This document shows positions 18,094 through 26,887 of a DNA stretch of 64,000 bases, piece by piece (the stretch's first letter is position 1; each line of letters starts with the position of its first letter). A program made the translations under genes and the position numbers. Where the stretch lies: contig NC_014934.1 of NCBI RefSeq assembly GCF_000186265.1, positions 806,001 through 870,000 of the forward strand. Reading direction: 5' to 3'. The notes beneath the pieces are model-generated. The model saw only the letters and a list, made by a program, of their open reading frames with translations, was not told the DNA's origin and ran no database searches. The DNA comes from Cellulophaga algicola DSM 14237 (GTDB taxonomy: Bacteria > Bacteroidota > Bacteroidia > Flavobacteriales > Flavobacteriaceae).

Positions 18094-19604
18094 TCTACTT
18101 TTTCTCTAACTTCAATTTTAGAATTTTTTAAACGAAGCTTTAACCATTCGGTTATTTTCTTTGTATCCGCTTCTACTTGCGTTTTCTTTAAGTCTTTTTG
18201 CCAATCCACTTCAAAAACAGGAATAGTATCTAATTTTTTAAAATCTGTTCTTATCGTATAAGAATAGCTTAACGATTCTAATTCTTTATAATTTACTTTC
18301 GCTTCTGCACTAATATCTTCAAAAGGTATCTGTAAACGCTTTAGCTTATTTAATTTCACTAAATCATCTTCTAAGATTTTAATTCGCTCATCTTTAGTGA
18401 GCAATTCTGCTTTTTTAGATTCATACAGTTCGTTTACATATTTAAACTGATCGACAGCCTCATTTTTAGATCCTTGAATAATTTTTAAATTGGTCCCTTT
18501 TAATTCGGGATACTCTTCATTTTTAATAGACTCCCAACTGGCAATAATATTATCAGGAACTAATTCTTCTCCCATGAACATTACTTCAATTGAAGATTTT
18601 TTATCTTTGGCTTTACTACCAAAAATCATGTCAAAGAAGTTTTTATCACTACCGTGATATTCAATATTGGTAAAGTTCTCTAAAAACATTCCGTTTCCTG
18701 AAAATTTATACTTTGCTACATTATCTGCTATAAAACTTTGTGCTTCACTTTTAAACTTAGACTCTTTCCAAGCCTGAAAAAACGTATAACTAGCAGGAAT
18801 CATTACTAAAATAGCTACTAAAGAGGCTAATCTGGCGATTGTTCTTCTGCGCTGAGAATTGGCATAACGCACCATTGGAAACCCTAAAATCTTAATCACT
18901 AAGAATGTAGCTAAACCAATAAAAATGGTATTGATTGTAAATAAATACATGGCACCACTAGCATAATCCCAATTGCCTATTGCGAGTCCAAAACCAACCG
19001 TACATAAAGGTGGCATTAAGGCAGTTGCAATTGCAACTCCAAAAATAACACTGGCAATAGTTCCTTTTTTCGCTCGCGCAATAACTAATGCTAAACCACC
19101 AAAAAATGCAATTAAAACATCTCGAATATCTGGTGCAGTTCGCGCCAAAAGCTCAGAAGACTCATCGCGTAAAGGAAAAAATTTAAAGAATAAAAAGGCG
19201 GTCAGAATACTCAAGACCACCATAACTCCAAAATTCTTTAAAGACCTGCGTAACGTATCAACATCATTAATAGCCAATGATAGTCCCATTCCTAAGATAG
19301 GGCCCATTAAAGGCGAAATTAACATCGCACCAATCACTACCGCTGTAGAGTTTGCATTTAAACCAATTGACGCAATAAATATAGAGCAAATTAAAATCCA
19401 GGAAGTATGTCCTTTAAAGGGAATATCTGCCACAATAGATTCTCTCGTAGCTTCCTGATCTGTATTCTTTCTTATGTCTAATAATTCCGATAAAAATTGC
19501 TTTGTAGAATCCAGAAGACCATGAAGATCTTTTTTTACTTCCTCACCCTTTTGTTCTTCATTACTATTAGGAGCTATGTGGTCTTTATTTAATTCGTCTT
19601 GCAT
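18090..19604 (-). CDS. DUF389-domain integral membrane protein
   Basis: A 504-residue inner-membrane protein. Residues about 65-285 are a DUF389 domain with roughly six helices, including the characteristic IGLNANSTAVVIGAMLISPLMGPILG and the small-residue-rich GVAIATALMPPLCTVGFGLAIG. Residues 290-504 form a soluble, coiled-coil-prone C-terminal part without a known name. DUF389 proteins have no settled function. The gene starts 3 bases after manC ends and probably ends the SprT-like/manC operon. The long open frame on the other strand (18973-19458) is a shadow. Confidence 0.82.
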   Translation of the reverse strand: MQDELNKDHIAPNSNEEQKGEEVKKDLHGLLDSTKQFLSELLDIRKNTDQEATRESIVADIPFKGHTSWILICSIFIASIGLNANSTAVVIGAMLISPLMGPILGMGLSLAINDVDTLRRSLKNFGVMVVLSILTAFLFFKFFPLRDESSELLARTAPDIRDVLIAFFGGLALVIARAKKGTIASVIFGVAIATALMPPLCTVGFGLAIGNWDYASGAMYLFTINTIFIGLATFLVIKILGFPMVRYANSQRRRTIARLASLVAILVMIPASYTFFQAWKESKFKSEAQSFIADNVAKYKFSGNGMFLENFTNIEYHGSDKNFFDMIFGSKAKDKKSSIEVMFMGEELVPDNIIASWESIKNEEYPELKGTNLKIIQGSKNEAVDQFKYVNELYESKKAELLTKDERIKILEDDLVKLNKLKRLQIPFEDISAEAKVNYKELESLSYSYTIRTDFKKLDTIPVFEVDWQKDLKKTQVEADTKKITEWLKLRLKNSKIEVREKVD

Positions 19605-19607
19605 ATA

Positions 19608-20687
19608 TTAGGTATACTGTTTGCCAAACTTATCTTTTACTTTGGTAAGTACTTGTTTAATATCTTGCTCTTTAGACTTTGGATAAATTAATAATACATC
19701 TTCCTTATCTACGATAATATAATCATTTAAGCCATCTACGACAACTACCTTACCTTTAGGAGATCTAATCATGTTACCACTAGCATCCTGACTTAAAACT
19801 TGACTATTGACTACCGCATTGTTATCACTGTCTTTGTCTAACTTGTCATATAAAGAACCCCAAGTACCTAAATCATTCCAATCAAAAGTTGCTGGTTTTA
19901 CATAGATACTTTTTGATTGCTCCAAAATAGCGTAATCAATAGAAATATTCTCTGCTTTTGGGTAGTTCTCATTTATAAACTCCTGCTCAGTAGGCGTATT
20001 ATAAACACTCATACCCTTTTCAAATAAAGCATATTGAGAGGGTTGGTAGTTTTTAAATGCCGCAACAATTGTTTTAACACTCCACATAAAAATACCTGCA
20101 TTCCAAAGAAAATTACCTTGAGCTAAAAATTCTTTAGCAGTTTCATAATCTGGTTTTTCTCTAAATTGATTTACTTTTTTCAATCCTTCGGCATTCCCTT
20201 TTTCAAATTCAATATACCCAAAACCGGTATTAGGAAATGTTGGCTTAATCCCTAAAGTACAAAGTACATCTTCCTTTTCACACTTATCAAAACAAGCTTT
20301 TACATCACTCGCAAATGCCGCCTCATCTTCAATCCAATGATCACTAGGTGCCACTATCATTACAGCATCAGGATTTTGTTTTTGAATTTTTAACGCTGCA
20401 TATAAAATACAAGGGGCGGTATTACGCATTGCAGGTTCTAAAACTACCTGTTCTTGTTTTACTAAAGGTAACTGCTCAAGAACCAAATCATTATACCTTT
20501 CATTGGTTAGGATGAGAATATTCTCTTGAGGTACAAACTTATTTAAACGCTTAAATGTTTTTTGAATTAGTGTATCACCAGTACCCAACATATCATGAAA
20601 CTGTTTTGGATTTTCTGATGTGCTTATAGGCCAAAATCTTGATCCTACTCCTCCTGCCATTAAAACGGCATAATAATTTTTATTCAT
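19608..20687 (-). CDS. manC: Mannose-1-phosphate guanylyltransferase
   Basis: A 359-residue sugar-phosphate nucleotidyltransferase that makes GDP-mannose from mannose 1-phosphate and GTP, the donor for surface glycans, GDP-fucose and protein mannosylation. It shows the pyrophosphorylase signature MAGGVGSRFWPIST, the FPNTGFGYIEF motif that binds the sugar, FWNAG/W, and the FDWNDLGTWGSLYD signature of the GMP group. The length fits the single-domain type, with no C-terminal isomerase domain. It lies 4 bases after the SprT-like gene and 3 bases before the DUF389 gene, so all three probably form one transcript. The neighbours give no single pathway. Confidence 0.93.
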   Translation of the reverse strand: MNKNYYAVLMAGGVGSRFWPISTSENPKQFHDMLGTGDTLIQKTFKRLNKFVPQENILILTNERYNDLVLEQLPLVKQEQVVLEPAMRNTAPCILYAALKIQKQNPDAVMIVAPSDHWIEDEAAFASDVKACFDKCEKEDVLCTLGIKPTFPNTGFGYIEFEKGNAEGLKKVNQFREKPDYETAKEFLAQGNFLWNAGIFMWSVKTIVAAFKNYQPSQYALFEKGMSVYNTPTEQEFINENYPKAENISIDYAILEQSKSIYVKPATFDWNDLGTWGSLYDKLDKDSDNNAVVNSQVLSQDASGNMIRSPKGKVVVVDGLNDYIIVDKEDVLLIYPKSKEQDIKQVLTKVKDKFGKQYT

Positions 20688-20691
20688 TTTA

Positions 20692-21294
20692 TTAGTCTTT
20701 TATTAATTCTACTTCTGCATTTGGCTGAAATAAATACATCTTACCTGTTGCCAATTCTGAGCATTCGTATCGTTTTACTTTTCTGTTCCCTTTTTTAAAA
20801 ATTCTACCATTGTGTATTCTAAAAACACTTCCAATAGGTATTTCAAAAACGTAAGAGTTTTCCTTTAATTGTTCGTCATATTGTTTTAACGCTAAGGATA
20901 ATCTTGCATCAGTATCACTACTTGCACTTGGGTTTTTAAAATGATTAGCGATTAATGGCAATACTTTATTTGGAAATACATCTGGGTGTATAAATGGTAA
21001 CATAAGACCTTGAAAAGTGCGTTTCCACTCTAAGCCATGTGGCTTTATTTGGCGTCCAAACCTTTCAAAGGCTACTAAATGTGCAATTTCATGCACTAAT
21101 GTTATTAAAAATCGATATTTATTTAAAGATGCATTTACTGTAATTTTATGAGATCCATCTGGTAATTTGCGGTAATCTCCATGACGCGTTACCCGTTGAT
21201 TTACTATTTTTAAATTAACACCATTATCCTTGATTAAGGTGATGCATAATGCAACAGCTCGTTCTGGAATATATTTTTCTAGTGTTTTCTGCAT
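20692..21294 (-). CDS. SprT-like zinc metalloprotease-domain protein
   Basis: A 200-residue cytoplasmic protein with an SprT-like domain: the HEIAH zinc-binding motif near residue 68, followed by a second His region (KPHGLEWKRTF) that supplies the third ligand. The C-terminal part is basic and lacks the usual four-Cys zinc ribbon, though the segment KRYECSELATGKMYLFQP keeps its shape. Related proteins in other organisms act on DNA-bound proteins; the bacterial role is unclear. It is the first gene of the SprT-like/manC/DUF389 run. Confidence 0.82.
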   Translation of the reverse strand: MQKTLEKYIPERAVALCITLIKDNGVNLKIVNQRVTRHGDYRKLPDGSHKITVNASLNKYRFLITLVHEIAHLVAFERFGRQIKPHGLEWKRTFQGLMLPFIHPDVFPNKVLPLIANHFKNPSASSDTDARLSLALKQYDEQLKENSYVFEIPIGSVFRIHNGRIFKKGNRKVKRYECSELATGKMYLFQPNAEVELIKD

Positions 21295-21639
21295 AAAACA
21301 AAAATAACATAAAAATCAAAAAATATTATTTGTGTAAAAGAATATTAAAATAAATAATAAAAACTTAATCTAAAACGAGTATTATTTCCTAAAACCGAAC
21401 TAAAACATAACCATTATTTGTTTTTCGATAAAGATTATCCCTCCACACCCGATAATATGCATCTCTTTTACTAAGTTTTTACCATTTATTTATCTTTTCT
21501 ACGTCTAATTACTCTCAGAAAAGACTTCAAAACTAGTATAAGTACTAGCTATAGTAAATAAGATAGGCCACATCATAAAAAATATAGGATGCTCAGAGCT
21601 ATAATTTAGCAACAAAATACTACGTAATAGAAACAAATA
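21295..21639. other. AT-rich intergenic region, nothing recognised
   Basis: About 345 bases between the start of the SprT-like gene and the end of the SDR gene, both on the minus strand. I see no coding frame, no hairpin with a T run and no clear TAnnTTTG box. It should contain the promoter of the SprT-like/manC/DUF389 operon. Confidence 0.4.
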
Positions 21640-22320
21640 TTAAGGTGTACTGCTGCTTACTTGAAGAAGTTTACCGTTGTAAAATTTATTTCCGGTCAAT
21701 GAAAACTCTTTAATATAAGTTGCCATTTCTAAGGCTGTATTTGGTGCTTGATATCCAGGAAAAGCCTCTTCTAACATTTCCGTTTGTACCGCCCCCAAAG
21801 CCAATACATTAAATGACGGTCCTTTTTCTTTAAACTCTTCTGCCCATAGCTCTGTTAACGTAATTACTGCTGCTTTACTAGAACTATATGCTGCTAACCC
21901 AGGAAACTTTAAACTCCCTTGTACGCCCCCCATAGAACTTATGGTTACTACATGACCAGATTTATGCATGCGCGGCAAAACAGTCTTAGTAACACTGGCT
22001 ACTCCAAAAACATTTACCCGATAAACCGCTTCAAATTCTTGATCAGAAATTTCAAGAAAAGGTTTATTTAACAACATTCCGGCGTTATTAATTAGAACAT
22101 CTACTTGCTCCCATGTTGTTGTAATAAAATCATGAAGAATTTCTAAATCTCTAGAAGAAGATAAGTCAAAAGGGAAAGTGGTAATATTAGGATGGTTTAA
22201 AGCTAATATAGGCTTGTCATTCCTAGATAATGCCAACACTTGGTGTCCGTCATTTGCAAACAACTTCGCCATTTCAAAACCAATACCTCTACTAGAACCT
22301 GTAATAATAATATTCGCCAT
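21640..22320 (-). CDS. Short-chain dehydrogenase/reductase (SDR)
   Basis: A 226-residue classical SDR: cofactor loop TGSSRGIG at residues 7-14, NNAG after the fourth strand, a catalytic Ser in ISSMGG and the YSSSK Tyr/Lys pair. It is slightly short at the C-terminus, ending soon after the substrate loop. Substrate unknown. It starts 2 bases after the M28 peptidase lipoprotein ends and is surely co-transcribed, although the two proteins work in different compartments. Confidence 0.88.
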   Translation of the reverse strand: MANIIITGSSRGIGFEMAKLFANDGHQVLALSRNDKPILALNHPNITTFPFDLSSSRDLEILHDFITTTWEQVDVLINNAGMLLNKPFLEISDQEFEAVYRVNVFGVASVTKTVLPRMHKSGHVVTISSMGGVQGSLKFPGLAAYSSSKAAVITLTELWAEEFKEKGPSFNVLALGAVQTEMLEEAFPGYQAPNTALEMATYIKEFSLTGNKFYNGKLLQVSSSTP

Positions 22321-22322
22321 CT

Positions 22323-23375
22323 TTAGTTGTACTTTATTTCCTTAGTAGGTGCATTAATAATACCGGTTACCATTGGAATTGATTTATTAACCACAAGTGC
22401 CATATGATCAAAATCCATCAACTCAGCTTCGTCATCTACCCCATGGTAATGATCAAAATTTGTAAAATCGAAAGTGCAAAACGTTTGAGATGGCACTCCA
22501 AATTCGGTATGAAAAGCATAATTATCTGAACGCTGAAATAAATTCATTTTTTGTGCAGATGGTAAAAAGCCAATTAATTTCTCTCCTGCATAGTCATTAG
22601 CAACTTCCGCTAAATTAGTACTTTGGTAGCCTGTTACGTACATAAAATAGTCTTTATCTTGCAAGGCTACACCAACCATTTCAAAATTTAGCATGGTGTA
22701 TAAGTCAATGTTTTTTTCTTTTAATCTTTTTGCTAAATCTTTAGAACCCAAAAGGCCTTTTTCTTCTGCTGTAAATAAAGCAAAAATAACAGTGCGTTTA
22801 TTAAGCTTGTTTAAAGCAAAATAACGAGCAAGCTCTAAAACCGTGGTTGTTCCTGATGCATTATCATTAGCTCCGTTTGCAATTTCATCTCCATTTTTAG
22901 GAGAAATTAATCCTATATGATCATAATGTGCGCCGATAACAACAACTTCATTTTTTAATTTAGGATCATTACCTTCTAACACCCCTACAACATTATAAGC
23001 AGGTTCGCTAAAATTCGAAATGGTATCCTTATAAGAGTCAAAAAATGGTTTTACCCCATTTTTTTTGAAGATTTCCTCTATATAGTTTGCTGCTTTTTCT
23101 ATTCCTTCACTCCCTGCTTCTCTTCCTTTTAATTCATCAGAGGCCAGATAAGTAATAATATCGCCTACATCTTTTGAAGAACTAAAATCTATAAACGGCA
23201 CTGCTTTTCTAGATTGAAGAAGTACGCCATCATCTGTTTCCGTTTCGCTTATCATAAGCTCACCGCCACCCTCGCGAGCTACTGGGGCAATATTTTCAGG
23301 ATCTGTTTCTTTCATTTTAACAGTACCACATGCTGTTAATATCAAAACAGAAAAAAGACAAATAATTGATTTCAT
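22323..23375 (-). CDS. M28-family zinc metallopeptidase lipoprotein
   Basis: A 350-residue secreted aminopeptidase of the M28 type. The N-terminus is a lipoprotein signal (FSVLILTACG) with the lipidated Cys at about residue 16. The zinc ligands are in order: His/Asp in GAHYDHIG, the bridging Asp in ANGANDNASGT, Glu-Glu in FTAEEKGLLGS, then Asp and His in the C-terminal half. It probably trims peptides in the periplasm or at the outer membrane. It is separated from pdhC upstream by a strong terminator and runs into the SDR gene. Confidence 0.88.
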   Translation of the reverse strand: MKSIICLFSVLILTACGTVKMKETDPENIAPVAREGGGELMISETETDDGVLLQSRKAVPFIDFSSSKDVGDIITYLASDELKGREAGSEGIEKAANYIEEIFKKNGVKPFFDSYKDTISNFSEPAYNVVGVLEGNDPKLKNEVVVIGAHYDHIGLISPKNGDEIANGANDNASGTTTVLELARYFALNKLNKRTVIFALFTAEEKGLLGSKDLAKRLKEKNIDLYTMLNFEMVGVALQDKDYFMYVTGYQSTNLAEVANDYAGEKLIGFLPSAQKMNLFQRSDNYAFHTEFGVPSQTFCTFDFTNFDHYHGVDDEAELMDFDHMALVVNKSIPMVTGIINAPTKEIKYN

Positions 23376-23403
23376 ACTATTTATATTTAGATTTTAAAGA
23401 TAA

Positions 23404-23434
23404 AAAAAGCATCCTAATTACTTAGGATGCTTTT
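23404..23434 (-). terminator. Terminator of the pdhA-pdhC transcript
   Basis: 13-bp perfect arms (AAAAGCATCCTAA and TTAGGATGCTTTT) with a 4-nt loop. Read on the minus strand they run into seven T. It lies between the pdhC stop and the M28 peptidase start. Confidence 0.88.
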
Positions 23435-23457
23435 AAATTATATTATGCTTATTTTAA

Positions 23458-25098
23458 TTAAGCTAACATGGTCACTGGATTCTCAATGAATGCACGTAAT
23501 GTTTGCAAAAATTGAGCCCCTGTAGCACCATCTACTGTTCTATGATCACAAGCAAGTGTCAATTTCATGGTATTACCCACAACAATTTGCCCATCTTTAA
23601 CTACTGGTTTCTCTACAATTGCTCCTACGGATAGGATTGCTGAATTAGGCTGATTGATGATTGAGGTAAAACTCTCAACGCCAAACATACCCAAGTTAGA
23701 AACTGTAAATGTACTACCTTCCATCTCGGCTGGTGTCAATTTCTTAGTTCTAGCCTTCCCTGCTAAATCTCTTACAGAAGCACCAATCTGAGATAATCCC
23801 ATTTGATCTGTAAATTTCAATACAGGAACTACCAAACCATCTTCTACTGCAACTGCAACACCAACACTAATATGGTGATTATAACGTGTTGTATCGCCAT
23901 TCCAAGATGTATTTACTTGTGGATGCTTTCTAAGTGCCATTGCACAAGCCTTTACTACCATATCATTAAATGATACTTTTGTATCTGGCAAAGCATTAAT
24001 CTGCACTCTTGAAGCTTTCGCATTATCCATGTCTACCTCTATATTAAGGTAGTAATGTGGTGCTGTAAACTTAGACTCTCCCAAACGCTTAGCAATAACT
24101 TTACGCATTTGGTTGTTCTTAATATCTTCAACACTTTCTTCACCCACTGGCAATGCTAATGGAGCACTTGCACTAGAAGCTTTTGCTGCTGGAGCTGCCG
24201 CTTTAGGAGCAGGAACAAAGTTTTCTACATCTTTCTTTACAATTCTTCCGTTATCTCCAGAACCTGTAACATCATTTAAGTTTACTCCTTTTTCTGATGC
24301 AATTTTCTTAGCTAGTGGAGAAACAAATATTCTTTGTCCGTCTTTAACAACAACTTCTTGCGTTTCTGCTGGAGCACTAGGCGCAGCTTTTGCTTCTGTT
24401 TTAGTTGCTTCTTTTGGAGCTGTTGCAGCTGGCTTAGCCGCTGTTGATGGTTTTGATGGTTTTGATGCTAAAAGTGCATCTACATCTGTTCCTTCTGGGC
24501 CAATAATAGCTAGAATAACATCAACTGGAGAAGACTCTCCTTCTTGAGTTCCTATATACAATAATGTTCCTGAATAGAAAGACTCAAACTCCATGGTAGC
24601 TTTATCTGTTTCTATCTCAGCAAGAATATCTCCTTCTTCAATCTTATCACCAACTTTTTTCAACCAAGAAGCTACTGTACCTTCTTCCATGGTATCACTT
24701 AAACGTGGCATTTTAATGATTTCTACTCCTTCAGGAATCGCTACAGACGCTGCAGCTTCATCAGTAGTTTCTGGTTCAGAAGCTACTTCTTCTTGTTTTT
24801 CCTCTGTTTTAGCTTCTGGAGCCGAAGCACCACCACTTAATAAACCAGAAATATCTTCGCCTTCTTCACCAATTATAGCTAGTAAGGTATCTACAGGAGC
24901 ACCATCACCTTCTTGAATTCCTATATGAAGTAACGTTCCTTCATTAAAAGATTCAAATTCCATGGTTGCTTTGTCGGTTTCTATTTCTGCTAAAATATCA
25001 CCTTCTTCAACTTTATCTCCTACTTTTTTTAACCACTTAGCTACGGTACCTTCTTCCATGGTATCACTAAGTCTCGGCATATTTATTACTATTGCCAT
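23458..25098 (-). CDS. pdhC: Pyruvate dehydrogenase E2, dihydrolipoamide acetyltransferase
   Basis: A 546-residue E2 component of the pyruvate dehydrogenase complex. Two N-terminal lipoyl domains carry the lipoylated Lys43 and Lys166, each in an identical ETDKATMEFES context. Ala/Pro/Lys-rich linkers follow, then an E1/E3-binding domain (VSPLAKKIASEKGVNLNDVTGSG, about 270-305) and the acyltransferase core ending in the catalytic DHRTVDGATGAQFL. It lies 4 bases after pdhA, as is common in flavobacteria; the E1-beta gene is not in the window. The two lipoyl modules are near-identical in DNA, giving an internal repeat. A strong terminator follows. Confidence 0.96.
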   Translation of the reverse strand: MAIVINMPRLSDTMEEGTVAKWLKKVGDKVEEGDILAEIETDKATMEFESFNEGTLLHIGIQEGDGAPVDTLLAIIGEEGEDISGLLSGGASAPEAKTEEKQEEVASEPETTDEAAASVAIPEGVEIIKMPRLSDTMEEGTVASWLKKVGDKIEEGDILAEIETDKATMEFESFYSGTLLYIGTQEGESSPVDVILAIIGPEGTDVDALLASKPSKPSTAAKPAATAPKEATKTEAKAAPSAPAETQEVVVKDGQRIFVSPLAKKIASEKGVNLNDVTGSGDNGRIVKKDVENFVPAPKAAAPAAKASSASAPLALPVGEESVEDIKNNQMRKVIAKRLGESKFTAPHYYLNIEVDMDNAKASRVQINALPDTKVSFNDMVVKACAMALRKHPQVNTSWNGDTTRYNHHISVGVAVAVEDGLVVPVLKFTDQMGLSQIGASVRDLAGKARTKKLTPAEMEGSTFTVSNLGMFGVESFTSIINQPNSAILSVGAIVEKPVVKDGQIVVGNTMKLTLACDHRTVDGATGAQFLQTLRAFIENPVTMLA

Positions 25099-25102
25099 CT
25101 AA

Positions 25103-26101
25103 CTATAATTTATGTTTCAAAAATGGATAATCTTCTTGCTCGTAAACCATATCATACATTTGGCTTACTGGAGGGAAATCTGACTCTTCTGCAAATTTCT
25201 CACATTCTGCTACTAACTTTTTAATTTTCTTGCCTATGGCACTAATCTCGTCATCAGTTGCATATTTCTTATCCTTAATTACGTCTAAAACTTGCGTAAT
25301 AGGATCTATCTTTTTATACTCTTCAACCTCATCTTTTGTTCTATACTGCTGTGCATCTGACATAGAATGACCTCTATATCTATATGTTTTCATCTCTAAG
25401 AAAGTTGGTCCACCACCACTTCTTGCTCTTTCAATGGCTTTACTCATTTCTTTAGCAACGGTAACAGGATCCATACCATCTACTGGTCCACATGGCATTT
25501 CATAGCCTAAACCTAATTTCCAGATATCTGTTGAATATGAAGTTCTAGCTACTGATGTTCCCATTGCATACCCATTGTTCTCACAAACAAAAACTACTGG
25601 TAATTGCCAAAGCATGGCTAAATTGAAAGTTTCATGCAATGAACCTTGTCTTACAGCACCATCACCCATATAACATAAGGTAACCGCATCACTTTTTTTA
25701 TATTTATCGGCAAAAGCTAAGCCTGCACCTAATGGAATTTGACCTCCAACGATACCATGCCCACCATAAAAGCGGTGCTCTTTTGAGAAAATATGCATTG
25801 AACCACCCATACCTTGTGAGGTACCCGTAACTTTACCAAATAATTCGGCCATTACTCTTCGTGGATCTACACCCATACCAATTGGCTGCACGTGATTTCT
25901 ATATGCAGTAATCATCTTATCTTTTGTAAGATCCATAGCATGAAGAGCTCCTGCTAAAACAGCTTCTTGTCCGTTATAAAGGTGTAAAAAACCTCTAACT
26001 TTCTGTTGAATATAAACTGCTGCTAATTTATCCTCGAATTTTCTCCAGAATAACATGTCTTCATACCATTTAAGGTAGACCTCTTTTGTGATTTTTTCCA
26101 T
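25103..26101 (-). CDS. pdhA: Pyruvate dehydrogenase E1, alpha subunit
   Basis: A 332-residue thiamine-diphosphate subunit of the pyruvate dehydrogenase complex, which starts conversion of pyruvate to acetyl-CoA. The ThDP-binding motif GDGAVRQGSLHETFN to ENN is intact, as are GGHGIVGGQIPLGAGLA and the RYRGHSMSDAQQYR phosphorylation-loop region. It is the first gene of a two-gene unit with pdhC. The beta subunit is encoded elsewhere. A -7 box is seen about 60 bases upstream. Confidence 0.95.
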   Translation of the reverse strand: MEKITKEVYLKWYEDMLFWRKFEDKLAAVYIQQKVRGFLHLYNGQEAVLAGALHAMDLTKDKMITAYRNHVQPIGMGVDPRRVMAELFGKVTGTSQGMGGSMHIFSKEHRFYGGHGIVGGQIPLGAGLAFADKYKKSDAVTLCYMGDGAVRQGSLHETFNLAMLWQLPVVFVCENNGYAMGTSVARTSYSTDIWKLGLGYEMPCGPVDGMDPVTVAKEMSKAIERARSGGGPTFLEMKTYRYRGHSMSDAQQYRTKDEVEEYKKIDPITQVLDVIKDKKYATDDEISAIGKKIKKLVAECEKFAEESDFPPVSQMYDMVYEQEDYPFLKHKL

Positions 26102-26163
26102 TTAAATATGAATTTATAGAACTTATTCACTTCTATCCAACTTTAGAAGCGAAAATTGAAAAG

Positions 26164-26171
26164 CAAAAATA
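26164..26171 (-). promoter_or_regulatory. Candidate -7 box for pdhA-pdhC
   Basis: TATTTTTG on the minus strand fits TAnnTTTG and lies 62 bases before the pdhA start. No -33 TTTG at the expected spacing. Confidence 0.35.
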
Positions 26172-26292
26172 CACATATAAATCAATAGGGAAAAAAAATT
26201 CAAGAAAAAGCGCATGGTCTACCAAAAATTAAACGAATACTTCTTTAAAAGTGAGAATTTCGTAAAAAAGATGAAACGTCAGTAAGATTCTT

Positions 26293-26775
26293 CTATTCTA
26301 AAAAAGAGCTATTGAAAGCTAAAGGCAAAATATCGGATAGTGAATTTATCTTTATCACTTCTCCTTTTTCCCCCATTAAAAGAATTGAAATAGGTTGTTT
26401 TTGTTTTTGCTCATATTCTATCATTGCTTGTCTGCAATTACCACAAGGTGCTGCAGGCTCTTCTACAGCATAATTTTTTGAAGTTGCTGTAATTGCTACT
26501 GATTTAATAGCTACTCCTGGAAATTTTGCTCCTGCCTGGAAAATAGCTACCCGTTCTGCACAAAGGCCCGAAGGGTATGATGCGTTTTCTTGATTATTAC
26601 CAATCACTACTTCTCCGTTTTCTAATAAAACCGCAGCACCAACATGAAAATTAGAATATGGTGCATAAGCATTACCTCTTGCCAAAACAGCTTGTTTCAT
26701 CAATTGTAAATCTTCTTCCGCTAATTTTTCTATAGACGGGTATACTTCGTACTCTATTGTTATTTGTTTTTTCAA
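26293..26775 (-). CDS. cdd: Cytidine deaminase
   Basis: A 160-residue homotetrameric-type cytidine deaminase, which turns cytidine and deoxycytidine into uridine forms for pyrimidine salvage. The zinc site is complete: Cys and catalytic Glu in SGLCAERVA, then PCGNCRQ. The start must be the TTG ending at 26775 to give the usual length; no in-frame ATG lies upstream before a stop, and the first internal Met would cut into the fold. It is preceded by the porV terminator, so it has its own transcript. The order porV-cdd-pdhA-pdhC is a common flavobacterial arrangement. Confidence 0.92.
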   Translation of the reverse strand: MKKQITIEYEVYPSIEKLAEEDLQLMKQAVLARGNAYAPYSNFHVGAAVLLENGEVVIGNNQENASYPSGLCAERVAIFQAGAKFPGVAIKSVAITATSKNYAVEEPAAPCGNCRQAMIEYEQKQKQPISILLMGEKGEVIKINSLSDILPLAFNSSFLE

Positions 26776-26831
26776 AGCTTTTTTTTTTGAAAGATACTAC
26801 ATTTCGAAAAATAGTTAATCTTAAAACAAAA

Positions 26832-26867
26832 AATCCAAATTCAAAATATAAATTTCGAATTTGGATT
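26832..26867 (-). terminator. Terminator of porV
   Basis: 11-bp arms AATCCAAATTC and GAATTTGGATT, with a further 4-bp inner stem; on the minus strand it is followed by a T run. It lies between porV and cdd. Confidence 0.8.
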
Positions 26868-26887
26868 CCTCATCTAACTATTTAAAC

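Noticed and set aside
18973-19458. 161-codon frame on the + strand
   Set aside because: It lies wholly antisense to the DUF389 gene and has a low-complexity translation with no signal or domain.
24113-24916. Two long Ala/Ser-rich frames on the + strand
   Set aside because: They mirror the lipoyl domains and linkers of pdhC on the opposite strand, have low-complexity translations and match no family.
24590-25090. Large direct DNA repeat
   Set aside because: It is explained by the two near-identical lipoyl domains of PdhC.
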